Shown here in pieces: positions 1 through 9,248 of a stretch of 47,971 nucleotides of DNA. A program made the position numbers and the translations under genes. The notes beneath the pieces were generated by a model. That model was not told the origin of the DNA and ran no database searches. It was given only the letters and a program-made list of their open reading frames with translations. Numbering within the stretch: position 1 is the stretch's first letter; each line of letters opens with the position of its first letter. This DNA is from an uncultured Prevotellaceae bacterium (GTDB lineage Bacteria > Bacteroidota > Bacteroidia > Bacteroidales > Muribaculaceae): NCBI GenBank assembly GCA_947302275.1, contig CAMYUW010000017.1, forward strand, positions 1 to 47,971. The letters run 5' to 3'.

Positions 1-57
1 AGGTAACCGCCCCCTAAGAGGGAGTCACTGGTAAAACAGCGGCTCCCTCGTTTTTTT
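1..57 (+). repeat. 57-bp direct repeat, copy 1 (contains terminator)
   Basis: This copy is identical to 156-212, and the copies lie 155 bp apart. It begins at the first base of the window, so the unit may continue to the left. It holds an intrinsic terminator: a 9-bp stem (18-26 with 41-49), an A/C mismatch, a 3-bp stem (28-30 with 37-39), a GTAAAA loop, then G and seven T (51-57). I see no coding potential. Confidence 0.9.
18..57 (+). terminator. Intrinsic terminator in repeat copy 1
   Basis: The hairpin pairs GAGGGAGTC with GGCTCCCTC and is followed by T7. It is G+C rich with a tight U-tract, a canonical rho-independent terminator. It would end whatever transcript enters from the left edge. 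Confidence 0.88.
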
Positions 58-155
58 CGTCCCCGATCCTGCCGTGAGGATCCCGCCCCTCATCCGATTC
101 CTGGCACAGAGCCCTAAGCGTCGCCACGCCGATGGTCTGCGACATGGGACGGCGC
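58..155 (+). other. Spacer between the two terminators; possible structured small RNA
   Basis: This 98-bp segment has its own hairpins: GATCCT/AGGATC at 65-82 and CGCCG/CGGCG around 126-154. It lies between two identical terminators, so the second terminator may end a short RNA starting in or before this segment. I do not recognise the RNA family; 6S-like or other Bacteroidales RNA motifs are possible. No clear TAnnTTTG promoter is visible. Confidence 0.35.
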
Positions 156-212
156 AGGTAACCGCCCCCTAAGAGGGAGTCACTGGTAAAACAGCGGCTC
201 CCTCGTTTTTTT
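156..212 (+). repeat. 57-bp direct repeat, copy 2 (contains terminator)
   Basis: An exact copy of 1-57. The terminator stem is 173-181 with 196-204, followed by T7 at 206-212. Downstream, 213-382 has no gene: it holds a short palindrome (TCTAGA CGT TCTAGA, about 228-242), a CCAGCC/GGCTGG inverted repeat and T-rich stretches leading to the GH97 gene. Confidence 0.9.
173..212 (+). terminator. Intrinsic terminator in repeat copy 2
   Basis: Same hairpin and T7 tract as at 18-57. It isolates the GH97 gene from upstream transcription, so that gene needs a promoter within 213-382. I could not find a convincing -7 box there. Confidence 0.88.
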
Positions 213-364
213 GTTATACCAGCCCCCTCTAGACGTTCTAGATTCTCTAGATGTAGAATGGCTGGGTAGATGATGTGGTGGTGCGTTTTTTTGTTTTTTG
301 TGGGTGATTGGGTGGTGGATGGTCTTTTTTTAGTATCTTAGCATCCTTGAAAAAGAATTAGTAA

Positions 365-2557
<2,193 letters not shown>

Positions 2558-2559
2558 AA

Positions 2560-2593
2560 AACGAGTCCCAGGAGAATTCTCTTGGGACTCGTT
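2560..2593. terminator. Bidirectional terminator between GH97 and tRNA-Asp
   Basis: A nearly perfect 34-nt palindrome (AACGAGTCCCA pairing with TGGGACTCGTT, and GAGAATTCTC within the loop). On the minus strand it is followed by six T, so it terminates the tRNA-Asp transcript well. On the plus strand it follows the GH97 stop codon by two bases but lacks a clear T-tract. Confidence 0.8.
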
Positions 2594-2672
2594 GTGTATA
2601 GTGTATGGTGTATAGGTAAAAAAAGAATGGGCAAGCAGCCGAAGCATACTTACCCAAATCCTCTCTCCACTG

Positions 2673-2746
2673 CGGTGCGTACGTGACTCGAACACGCGAC
2701 CCCCTGCGTGACAGGCAGGTATTCTAACCAACTGAACTAACGCACC
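2673..2746 (-). tRNA. tRNA-Asp (GTC anticodon)
   Basis: On the minus strand the gene begins GGTGCGT and ends ACGCACC plus discriminator G, closing a 7-bp acceptor stem. The anticodon arm CCTGC-CTGTCAC-GCAGG has anticodon GTC, and the T arm contains TTCGAGT. Length is 74 nt, and CCA is not encoded. A -33/-7 promoter (TTTG at 2816-2819, TACCTTTG at 2789-2796) lies just upstream. No integrase or attachment duplication is seen beside it. Confidence 0.95.
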
Positions 2747-2788
2747 ATCATGTGAATGCCATGAGTCATTTCTTTCTCAAAGCGACTG

Positions 2789-2819
2789 CAAAGGTACTGC
2801 GACTTTTTGAATTGACAAA
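2789..2819 (-). promoter_or_regulatory. Promoter of tRNA-Asp
   Basis: The Bacteroidota -7 box TACCTTTG (2789-2796, minus strand) is preceded at 19 bp by TTTG (2816-2819). Transcription would start near 2782, about 36 nt before the mature tRNA. Confidence 0.7.
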
Positions 2820-2845
2820 GGATTTTCCAAGAAATTTTTCAAAAA

Positions 2846-2933
2846 ATATCACATCATCCGTTAATACTCTGATAAACAAGGCAATATATTTTCATTTTAT
2901 TGGGATTAATCAGGGCATTGGATGATGTGATAT
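2846..2933. repeat. 88-bp segment bounded by 14-bp inverted repeats
   Basis: ATATCACATCATCC at 2846-2859 is mirrored exactly by GGATGATGTGATAT at 2920-2933, with weaker pairing continuing outside both arms. The interior is AT-rich and non-coding. It could be a miniature inverted-repeat element remnant or a long stem-loop. It lies in the spacer between tRNA-Asp and the end of the receptor gene. Confidence 0.55.
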
Positions 2934-2994
2934 TGAAAAATGAAGCAGCTATTTGATTTCGGTAGTAGGATTTGTTTCTATAATTCCTAATTAT

Positions 2995-5304
2995 TTACAT
3001 TCTTTCCTTCTCGCTGGAGCCGGCGCCAGTGCCCTTGTACTTGCTCTGGGCGGCGTTGAACTTGTAACGGACGGTGAATTCCACCTCACAGACATCGCGG
3101 TGCTGTGTCTGGCACATGGTGCGCAGCCCGTAACGCAATTTGTAGTGCTCTTGCGAGTCAAGCAGGTTGTGGCCGGTCACCTGGATGGAGAGGCGGTCGT
3201 TCAGGAAGGTCTTGGTGGCGCCGATGTCGAGCAGATAGAGTGGCTCGGAGATGGTGACGTTTTCCATGTCGCCGCGACTGGTGAAATTGAAGTTGACGTT
3301 GGCCGTCAGGGTAGGGATAATCTGGATATTGTTGTTGAACTGCACGAGGTAGACTGGGTTCTTGGGGGAGATGAAACCGATGGGTGACGGAATCTTGATC
3401 CATTCCTTGATGATGCCCAGCGTCAGTGACGGCTGATAGAGTCCGAATCGGGGCGAGAAGGTGAGCATCACGCGCATGGCATCCTTGTGGTCCACATTCT
3501 CGGTTGTCAACAGTGTGGTGGCCTCGCTGCCAGGGATCTCATGCGCCACGTTGACGATCACGTCACGGTCATGCTTGTAACCTAACATCAGATTGAACCA
3601 CTTGTACATCGCCATGAGCGACACCTCGTTGTTGATGGTGGGCTTGAGCAGCGGGTTGCCGCTGTCCCACGTGAAGCGGTTGGCATAGGTGACACTGCCA
3701 CGCATCTGCCAGTAGCCTGGACGCTTGATTTTCATCGCATAGTTGAGCATCAGTTGCACATTACCTGCATGTGCCATAAGACCCATGCTGGGGAAGAAGT
3801 GGTGGTAATTGCGGCTCTGTTCGGCCATGCGCACGCCCTGGCTGTAGTAGTCGGTGTTGACGTTCTCGTTGCGCAGGCCCACCTTCAACTGGCCGAATGG
3901 CAGCGGGTGTCCGTACTCGGCAAAGAGGATGTAGTTGTTCTCGCGCTGCTCGGTAAATGACGTGGGCACGACCTGCTCGGGATTGATGTAGTCGTCGTTG
4001 CGGCGCGTGTGGTCATACTCACTGCCCACCTGCAGGTTGCCACCCCACAGGGACCACGACAGGACGAGTTTGGCTGCCCACAACTGGTTGCGGATCACGC
4101 TGGTACTGGTCACCGTGCGACTCTCCCACTCCTGGCTCACCTCGTCGTTGAACTGGCTCTTGCGCTCTTTATGGAAGACGTAATCGGTATTGAAGTCAAT
4201 CGCGGTCCTGCCAATCTTACCATTGTAGTAAGCATTGAGGGTATGGGGCATATTGAACTTGCTGGACATGTGAATACCATTTTCCAAATGGTCATAGAAG
4301 TTTCCGTTAGCCATCACGTCGGCGGTGAAGGTGCCTCGTGCGCGGTTCAGGAAAAAGGCTTTGGTGTCATAGCGGAAGCCCATCGAGTGGTTGTCATTGA
4401 AGATATAGTTCATGCCCGCCGAGGTATAAATCGAGTTATCGTGGGTCTTGATGTCGGAATGTTCATTCATGCGCCATGTGGTGTCGGCTTGTACGTCAAA
4501 GACGAAGTCGTCATTCTCCAGGTACTTGTCATCATTGTACCACACGCTGCCGAACACATCCAGCCCCCTGTGGCGGTAGTTCCAGTTGAGGCCCAGCGCC
4601 AGGTCGGGACCCTCGCCCACGTAGTAACTGGCCTGGGTGTTGAAACTGAAGCCCTCGCCCTGGGGACGTTTGGTCTTGATGAGGATGACCGACTCGACCG
4701 TCGCGTCATACTTCGCCCCGGGACTGGTAATCAGTTCCACACTCTGGATGTCCTCGCTGCTGATTTGGTCCAGCTCGGTCTGATTTTGCAGTTTACGCCC
4801 ATTGATGTAGATGAGCGGTGTGCCCTTGCCGAAGACCTCGATGCCGTCCTTCTTGCGTTGCACGCCAGGCAGGTTCTCGAGCACAGCCTTGGCGGTGCCC
4901 ACCTTGCTCAACAGGGTGTTCTCTACTTCGGTCTTAAGGCCCTCCGTCGTCAGTTTGAAGGCCGGACGCTGACCCTTGACAACGACTTCGCCCAGCATGG
5001 TTGCTTCGGGCTCCAGTGTGATGGTGCCCAATTCGCTGCCTGCTGCATCCAGCACTCGCGTCTTGTAGCCCAGATAGGAAATCTTGATGATTGGACGGGC
5101 TGCAGAGCCAGTGAGCGAGAAGGAACCATCAGGGTTGGTTGTTGTTCCAGTGACAAAAGCGCTGTCGCTAGCATTGAGCAGCACCACGTTAGCAAAGGGG
5201 ACCGGAGCCTGCGTCTCATCGACCACCCGTCCAGTAAAAGTCTCGGCAGCTGTCGTCATCACGGCCAGCAACGCCATCATCAGTGTAAAAAAGTATCTTC
5301 TCAT
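2995..5304 (-). CDS. Outer-membrane beta-barrel receptor with CarboxypepD_reg and plug domains (paralogue A)
   Basis: A 769-residue protein with signal peptide MRRYFFTLMMALLAVMTTAA. Residues about 22-105 form a carboxypeptidase-regulatory-like beta-sandwich (FTGRVVDETQAPVPFANVVL). Residues about 115-215 are a plug-like domain (GIEVFGKGTPLIYINGRKL, VELITSPGAKYDA). The rest is a barrel of the OMP_b-brl_3 type. There is no SusD partner. It is a close paralogue of the gene at 5926-8241, with the same layout, the same AKYDA.V.SVI.IKT motif and the same C-terminal KYKGTGAG tail, so the pair arose by tandem duplication. Likely role: uptake or sensing of an unknown ligand at the outer membrane. Its promoter shares an inverted-repeat motif with the paralogue's, and a PAS-LuxR regulator lies beyond that paralogue. 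Confidence 0.88.
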   Translation of the reverse strand: MRRYFFTLMMALLAVMTTAAETFTGRVVDETQAPVPFANVVLLNASDSAFVTGTTTNPDGSFSLTGSAARPIIKISYLGYKTRVLDAAGSELGTITLEPEATMLGEVVVKGQRPAFKLTTEGLKTEVENTLLSKVGTAKAVLENLPGVQRKKDGIEVFGKGTPLIYINGRKLQNQTELDQISSEDIQSVELITSPGAKYDATVESVILIKTKRPQGEGFSFNTQASYYVGEGPDLALGLNWNYRHRGLDVFGSVWYNDDKYLENDDFVFDVQADTTWRMNEHSDIKTHDNSIYTSAGMNYIFNDNHSMGFRYDTKAFFLNRARGTFTADVMANGNFYDHLENGIHMSSKFNMPHTLNAYYNGKIGRTAIDFNTDYVFHKERKSQFNDEVSQEWESRTVTSTSVIRNQLWAAKLVLSWSLWGGNLQVGSEYDHTRRNDDYINPEQVVPTSFTEQRENNYILFAEYGHPLPFGQLKVGLRNENVNTDYYSQGVRMAEQSRNYHHFFPSMGLMAHAGNVQLMLNYAMKIKRPGYWQMRGSVTYANRFTWDSGNPLLKPTINNEVSLMAMYKWFNLMLGYKHDRDVIVNVAHEIPGSEATTLLTTENVDHKDAMRVMLTFSPRFGLYQPSLTLGIIKEWIKIPSPIGFISPKNPVYLVQFNNNIQIIPTLTANVNFNFTSRGDMENVTISEPLYLLDIGATKTFLNDRLSIQVTGHNLLDSQEHYKLRYGLRTMCQTQHRDVCEVEFTVRYKFNAAQSKYKGTGAGSSEKERM

Positions 5305-5343
5305 TTGTCTATAGGTTTTATTGAGTTATCATCTTACCGGCAG

Positions 5344-5351
5344 CAATAGTA
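5344..5351 (-). promoter_or_regulatory. -7 box of receptor A promoter
   Basis: TACTATTG on the minus strand departs from TAnnTTTG at one position. It lies 31 bp downstream of the proximal arm of the inverted repeat at 5382-5430, exactly the spacing found at the paralogue. There is no well-placed -33 TTTG, which suits an activator-dependent promoter. Confidence 0.6.
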
Positions 5352-5381
5352 TCCTACCGTTTTCCCTATAGACGCACAACC

Positions 5382-5442
5382 AAGGGTGAAAGGTTGCAAT
5401 CACCCATCAATATTTTTTTTTTCACCCTTTAGTGTGTTAAAA
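5382..5442. promoter_or_regulatory. Inverted-repeat operator candidate upstream of receptor A
   Basis: The arms AAGGGTGAAA (5382-5391) and TTTCACCCTT (5420-5429) are perfect reverse complements, separated by 28 bp. The left arm continues as GGTTGCA and the right arm as TAGTGTGTTAAA. The same sequences, arranged the same way, occur at 8307-8368 before the paralogue. This suggests a shared regulator, probably the PAS-LuxR protein at 8481-9236. Confidence 0.7.
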
Positions 5443-5468
5443 CAAGGCTGATAAAGAGAAAAATACTA

Positions 5469-5501
5469 CTCCGTAACTCGCTTTTTTAAGGGGTTACGGA
5501 G
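5469..5501. terminator. Hairpin after the small coupled ORF
   Basis: CTCCGTAAC (5469-5477) pairs with GTTACGGAG (5493-5501). On the minus strand it is followed by TAGTATTTTT. It could end the transcript of receptor B and the small ORF that stops at 5585. A good promoter pattern (TACTTTTG at 5505-5512, TTG at 5532-5534, minus strand) lies just upstream, so the same hairpin could instead form the 5' end of a long receptor A leader. Confidence 0.5.
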
Positions 5502-5584
5502 CAGCAAAAGTAGTTTCTCAGGCTCAGCGCTCAAGGCGCATGACTAATCAATCAACAGCTTGTATTTATTAATAGAGATCATTT

Positions 5585-5929
5585 TTAAACTTGATAAACG
5601 TGGCTCATGCCATCGGAGTCCGTCGGGGCGATAGATTGGCCAAGAAGCACGAGATAGAAGTGTGGCAGGCGCTGCAAGGGCGGGTGCGCCTCAATATGGC
5701 GGGCAATCTTGAGTCGGGCAGATGCACGCAATGTCTCGTCATCGCAAGGGACCAGTCGTTCTTTCTCGACAAAAGCGATCTGCCAGAATGCTAGATACCC
5801 TATAACGTATCGCTCGACGACCTGTTCAGTCTGCTCGCCTCGGGCGAGTTGACTAAGGGTAAAATTATCACTCTCGCACACAGCCACGATAGCCCAAGAC
5901 AAATCGATATATCTGATTTCCTGTTTCAT
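5585..5929 (-). CDS. Hypothetical 114-residue protein, translationally coupled to receptor B
   Basis: The start codon overlaps the receptor B stop codon as ATGA (5926-5929), a strong sign of translational coupling. The protein has no signal peptide or membrane segment and is mildly acidic; an example segment is ESDNFTLSQLARGEQTEQ. I do not recognise the family. A helical, possibly HTH-like middle is conceivable, but that is a guess. A hairpin follows 84 bp after the stop. It has no visible counterpart beside receptor A, so it may be specific to this copy. If it is cytoplasmic, a role in receptor assembly is unlikely, and signalling or regulation would fit better. Confidence 0.6.
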   Translation of the reverse strand: MKQEIRYIDLSWAIVAVCESDNFTLSQLARGEQTEQVVERYVIGYLAFWQIAFVEKERLVPCDDETLRASARLKIARHIEAHPPLQRLPHFYLVLLGQSIAPTDSDGMSHVYQV

Positions 5930-8241
5930 AATCTGTTTTTCTCTTCATTACCGGCTCCTGTGCCTTTATATTTGTTGCGGGTCCAGTTGAAATGATAACG
6001 CACGGTCACTTCGGCATAGCGGGTTTCGTTGGTGCGGTGCTGCCATAGAGTCAATTCACCGAAGTGTACCAGCACGTCTTGTCCATTGCGATGAAACAGG
6101 TCATGCCTCGCAACCTTAACTGACAGCCGGTCATTAAAGAATGTCTTGGTCAGGCTGATGAACAAGTCAATCTGATGGCTGCGGCTGCTGATGTTCTCGC
6201 TGTCACCCTTACCTTGCCAATCGAGATTGAGAGATCCCGTGAAGGATGGCATAAATTTGAAGTTGTTGTTCCACTGGGCCATGAAGATGGGCCTCGACGG
6301 GCGATAAAAGCCATTAGTCATAGGAATCTTCATCCATTCTTTCATCATACCGACCGTGAGTTGTGGGTTCCAGATGCCAATGTGTGGTGCGGCGGTTAGT
6401 CTAAGGCTCAACACATCCTTTTTGTCGATATTCTCTTGTATGATGAGCGTTGTGGCTTCGTGTCCCTGGACCTGACGTCCCAACTGTAGAACGACATCCT
6501 TGAGGTGGGAGTAACTTATGTTAAGAGAGAGAACTTTCCAAGTGGCATCCAGCGATACATTGTTAATGATGGTGGGTTTCAGGAATGGGTTGCCTGACTG
6601 CCAAGTGAAGCGGTTTGAATAATAGGTCTTGTTGCTGAGTTCAAAATAGGTAGGGCGACGAATCTTCATCGCATAGCCTAACATGGCATTGACGTTGCCC
6701 ACCTGAGTCGATAACGAGAGGCTGGGAAACAGATGGTTTTGATGGCGGCTTTGTCCGTCGATGTGAACGCCTTGACTGTAATAGTCGGTGGTGACATATT
6801 CGTCACGCAATCCACCGCTCAGCTGTCCGATAGGTGTCAATCGGCTGTACTCGATAAAGGCGCTGTAGTTGCGCTCCTTAACCTCAGTGTAACTTGACGG
6901 AACAATCTGCTCAGGGTTGAGGTAATCATCGTTGCGGTGGGTGTAGTCAATCTCACTGCCCACCGACAGGTTACCTCCCCATAATGGCCATGAGAGCACG
7001 AGTTTGCCGGCAAACAGTTCATTTCTCACGGTATTCTCGCTGGTTACTGCGCGGTCTTCCCACTCTTGACTCTCCTCAAGGTTACACTCACTCTCGCGGT
7101 TCTTGGTAAAATAGTAATCGGCATTGAAATCGATGTTGGTCTTGCCCACTTCACCATTGTAATAGAGATTGAGCGAGTGCGGCATGTTGTGTCGTGTTTT
7201 ATTCTTACTATTGGTCATCAGGCTATCGTAGAAATTGCCGTTGGCGGTCACTTCGGCAGCAAAAAAGCCTTTGTCAACATCCTTGAGACGGATGCTGCTG
7301 TTATATTGGATGCCCATCGTGTGCTTATCATTAAACTGGTAATTGGCTCCAAAAACCAAGCGCAAGATATTGTAATTACCCTGGCTGCGGCCGTGATTGT
7401 CCTGATGCCACAAGGTGTCGGCGGTGACATCCTGGGTGATGCGGTATTTCTGCAACCAGCCGTTCTCAAAGTCGCTAACTGTACCGAAGACATCCAATCC
7501 CTGGTGACGGTAATTCCAAAGAAAGGCATTATAGGTGCGGGACATTTCGCCCTGGAAGAAACTGCTTCGCAGGTGACCTCCCCAACCTTCGCCCAGCGGT
7601 TTGCGTGTTTTGATGCGGATGACACTCTGCACCGATGCATCATATTTTGCTCCAGGATTGGTAATCACCTCAATATTGACGATATCTTGAGATTTCAACT
7701 CGTTGAGTTCGCTTGCATTGCGCATCAGTCGGTTGTTGATGTAGATAAGCGGTTTGCCCTTGCCGAAGACCTCAATACCGCCATCTTTGCTCAGGATGCC
7801 GGGAACATTTCTCAATACGTCCTCAGCAGTTCCCAATTGACTCAAAATCGATCCTTCGATAGTGGTAAGCAGCCCTTCTTTACCTAGTTTATGGACGGGA
7901 CGATATCCCTTGACCACTACTTCATCGAGCATCGCCGCGTCAGGTTCCATCACAATCCTACCCACGTTACCTAGAGTCACGTTAATGCACAAGGTCTTGT
8001 ACCCCACGCTGGAGATTTTCAATATACCAGTTTCCAGCTCTCCAGCGATAGAGAAGGCTCCATCTTCACCAGTCACAGTGCCTCGGACAAAAGTGGAATC
8101 GGCACTGTTGAGCAATAAAACGTTTACATAGGGCATCGGCACCTGATTCTCATCCAGTACACATCCTGTAAATGTGGCTGCTGTCGCCATGGCAATAGCC
8201 ATCAGCAACGCAATTGTAGCAATACTCAGTCTTTTAATCAT
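5926..8241 (-). CDS. Outer-membrane beta-barrel receptor with CarboxypepD_reg and plug domains (paralogue B)
   Basis: A 771-residue protein if begun at the ATG at 8241 (MIKRLSIATIALLMAIAMA signal peptide). The frame stays open upstream to 8352, but that extension would contain the operator and the -7 box (8269-8276), so it is rejected. Domains match paralogue A: beta-sandwich (FTGCVLDENQVPMPYVNVLL), plug (GIEVFGKGKPLIYINNRL; IEVITNPGAKYDASV) and barrel ending KYKGTGAGNEEKNRL. Barrel positions are clearly diverged between the two, which suggests related but different ligands or phase-independent specialisation. The stop codon overlaps the start of the 114-residue ORF. Divergent from the PAS-LuxR gene at 8481. 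Confidence 0.88.
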   Translation of the reverse strand: MIKRLSIATIALLMAIAMATAATFTGCVLDENQVPMPYVNVLLLNSADSTFVRGTVTGEDGAFSIAGELETGILKISSVGYKTLCINVTLGNVGRIVMEPDAAMLDEVVVKGYRPVHKLGKEGLLTTIEGSILSQLGTAEDVLRNVPGILSKDGGIEVFGKGKPLIYINNRLMRNASELNELKSQDIVNIEVITNPGAKYDASVQSVIRIKTRKPLGEGWGGHLRSSFFQGEMSRTYNAFLWNYRHQGLDVFGTVSDFENGWLQKYRITQDVTADTLWHQDNHGRSQGNYNILRLVFGANYQFNDKHTMGIQYNSSIRLKDVDKGFFAAEVTANGNFYDSLMTNSKNKTRHNMPHSLNLYYNGEVGKTNIDFNADYYFTKNRESECNLEESQEWEDRAVTSENTVRNELFAGKLVLSWPLWGGNLSVGSEIDYTHRNDDYLNPEQIVPSSYTEVKERNYSAFIEYSRLTPIGQLSGGLRDEYVTTDYYSQGVHIDGQSRHQNHLFPSLSLSTQVGNVNAMLGYAMKIRRPTYFELSNKTYYSNRFTWQSGNPFLKPTIINNVSLDATWKVLSLNISYSHLKDVVLQLGRQVQGHEATTLIIQENIDKKDVLSLRLTAAPHIGIWNPQLTVGMMKEWMKIPMTNGFYRPSRPIFMAQWNNNFKFMPSFTGSLNLDWQGKGDSENISSRSHQIDLFISLTKTFFNDRLSVKVARHDLFHRNGQDVLVHFGELTLWQHRTNETRYAEVTVRYHFNWTRNKYKGTGAGNEEKNRL

Positions 8242-8268
8242 ATCTTTTTTCTTTTGGTTTGTCGATGG

Positions 8269-8276
8269 CAAAAGTA
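8269..8276 (-). promoter_or_regulatory. -7 box of receptor B promoter
   Basis: TACTTTTG, a perfect TAnnTTTG on the minus strand, lies 28 bp before the start codon at 8241 and 31 bp from the proximal arm of the inverted repeat. The position fixes the start codon at 8241. Confidence 0.75.
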
Positions 8277-8306
8277 TCGGGACCCCATCAATAGAGACAC
8301 GCACTA

Positions 8307-8368
8307 AAGGGTGAAAGGTTGCAGTATCGGGGCGATGCAATCGCATTTTCACACTTTAGGGTGTTAAA
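8307..8368. promoter_or_regulatory. Inverted-repeat operator candidate upstream of receptor B
   Basis: The arms CTAAAGGGTGAAA (8304-8316) and TTTCACACTTTAG (8347-8359) are reverse complements except for one base. The left arm continues as GGTTGCA and the right as GGGTGTTAAA, as at 5382-5442. It sits between receptor B and the divergent PAS-LuxR gene, so a regulator bound here could act on both. Confidence 0.7.
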
Positions 8369-8422
8369 TTGCCTTGTGGCTTGTTACTACTTCTTAAGGA
8401 TAAGGCTTATTAAGTTTCATCA

Positions 8423-8454
8423 TTTGTCGAAATTGGGCATTTGGGGTATATTTG
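8423..8454 (+). promoter_or_regulatory. Promoter of the PAS-LuxR gene
   Basis: TTTG (8423-8426), a 20-bp spacer and TATATTTG (8447-8454) make a complete Bacteroidota -33/-7 pair, 26 bp before the start codon. Confidence 0.75.
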
Positions 8455-8480
8455 CATGACGATTAACCATCAAGACCGTT

Positions 8481-9236
8481 ATGGCTAGAATTGAGGATTT
8501 TTTCACATTGACCAACAAAATAGAGGGCATTGACGATGAGCAATACCGCCACCTTGAGCCCATGATACGCGCTATCGATGCGATGGCCAATGCGACTTAC
8601 CAGAGTATTTATGTCATCGATTACTTGAAGCATGGTTTCCTGCATGTGGCGAGTAATCCGTTGTTCCTGTGTGGGCACACTGCCGAGGAGGTGCGCCAGA
8701 TGGGCTACCGCCTGTATATCGACCACGTCCCTGCCGAGGAACTGATTATGCTCACTGAGATCAACGAGGTGGGCTTCAAGCGCTTCAACGAGGAGCCCAA
8801 GGCCGAGCGCAGCCGCTGCTTCATGAGCTACGACTTCCATATTGTGAATGCCGAGGATTGCTACCTGGTAAACCACAAGATTACACCGTTTGCTCTTGCG
8901 CCCGACGGACGTGCCTGGCTGGCGATGTGTGTCGTGTCATTGTCGCATCACACTACTCCCGGTCACGTCGAGTTTCGCAAGAAGGGTCAACCCGTTTACT
9001 GGGAATATGACTTGAACGGTCATAGCTGGCAAGAACGCAAAAGCGTGACCCTGCGGCAACAGGAAAAGCAAGTGCTTATCCTCTCGGCTCAGGGTTTTAC
9101 AGTTCAGCAGATTGCCGACAAGATGTGCCGTGCGCTGGATACAGTTAAAACCTACAAGCGCGCACTGTTTGAGCGCCTGGGTGTGCGTAGCATCACTGAG
9201 GCGCTAACTGTTGCCACTAATCAGGGGTTGTTGTAG
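8481..9236 (+). CDS. PAS-domain LuxR-type transcriptional regulator
   Basis: A 251-residue cytoplasmic protein. Residues about 35-155 look like a PAS fold (SIYVIDYLKHGFLHVASNP; YRLYIDHVPAEEL), a family often found in Bacteroidales regulators. Residues about 183-245 form a LuxR/FixJ helix-turn-helix (TLRQQEKQVLILSAQGFTVQ, then QIADKMCRALDTVKTYKRAL, ERLGV). It has no receiver domain, so it probably senses a ligand or redox state directly through the PAS domain. It is transcribed divergently from receptor B, and matching inverted repeats precede both receptors, so it is the likely activator of both. Its stop codon is 12 bp from the convergent lipoprotein gene, leaving no room for a separate terminator. 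Confidence 0.87.
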   Translation: MARIEDFFTLTNKIEGIDDEQYRHLEPMIRAIDAMANATYQSIYVIDYLKHGFLHVASNPLFLCGHTAEEVRQMGYRLYIDHVPAEELIMLTEINEVGFKRFNEEPKAERSRCFMSYDFHIVNAEDCYLVNHKITPFALAPDGRAWLAMCVVSLSHHTTPGHVEFRKKGQPVYWEYDLNGHSWQERKSVTLRQQEKQVLILSAQGFTVQQIADKMCRALDTVKTYKRALFERLGVRSITEALTVATNQGLL

Positions 9237-9248
9237 AAATTGGGGAAA

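Noticed and set aside
1..212. CRISPR or rRNA remnant
   Set aside because: Two copies with a terminator in each; no rRNA or cas similarity seen.
2673..2746. Attachment site for an integrated element at tRNA-Asp
   Set aside because: No integrase, no direct duplication of the tRNA 3' end nearby, and ordinary genes on both sides.
8242..8352. N-terminal extension of receptor B upstream of the signal peptide
   Set aside because: The region contains the -7 box and part of the operator, and the signal peptide starts at 8241.
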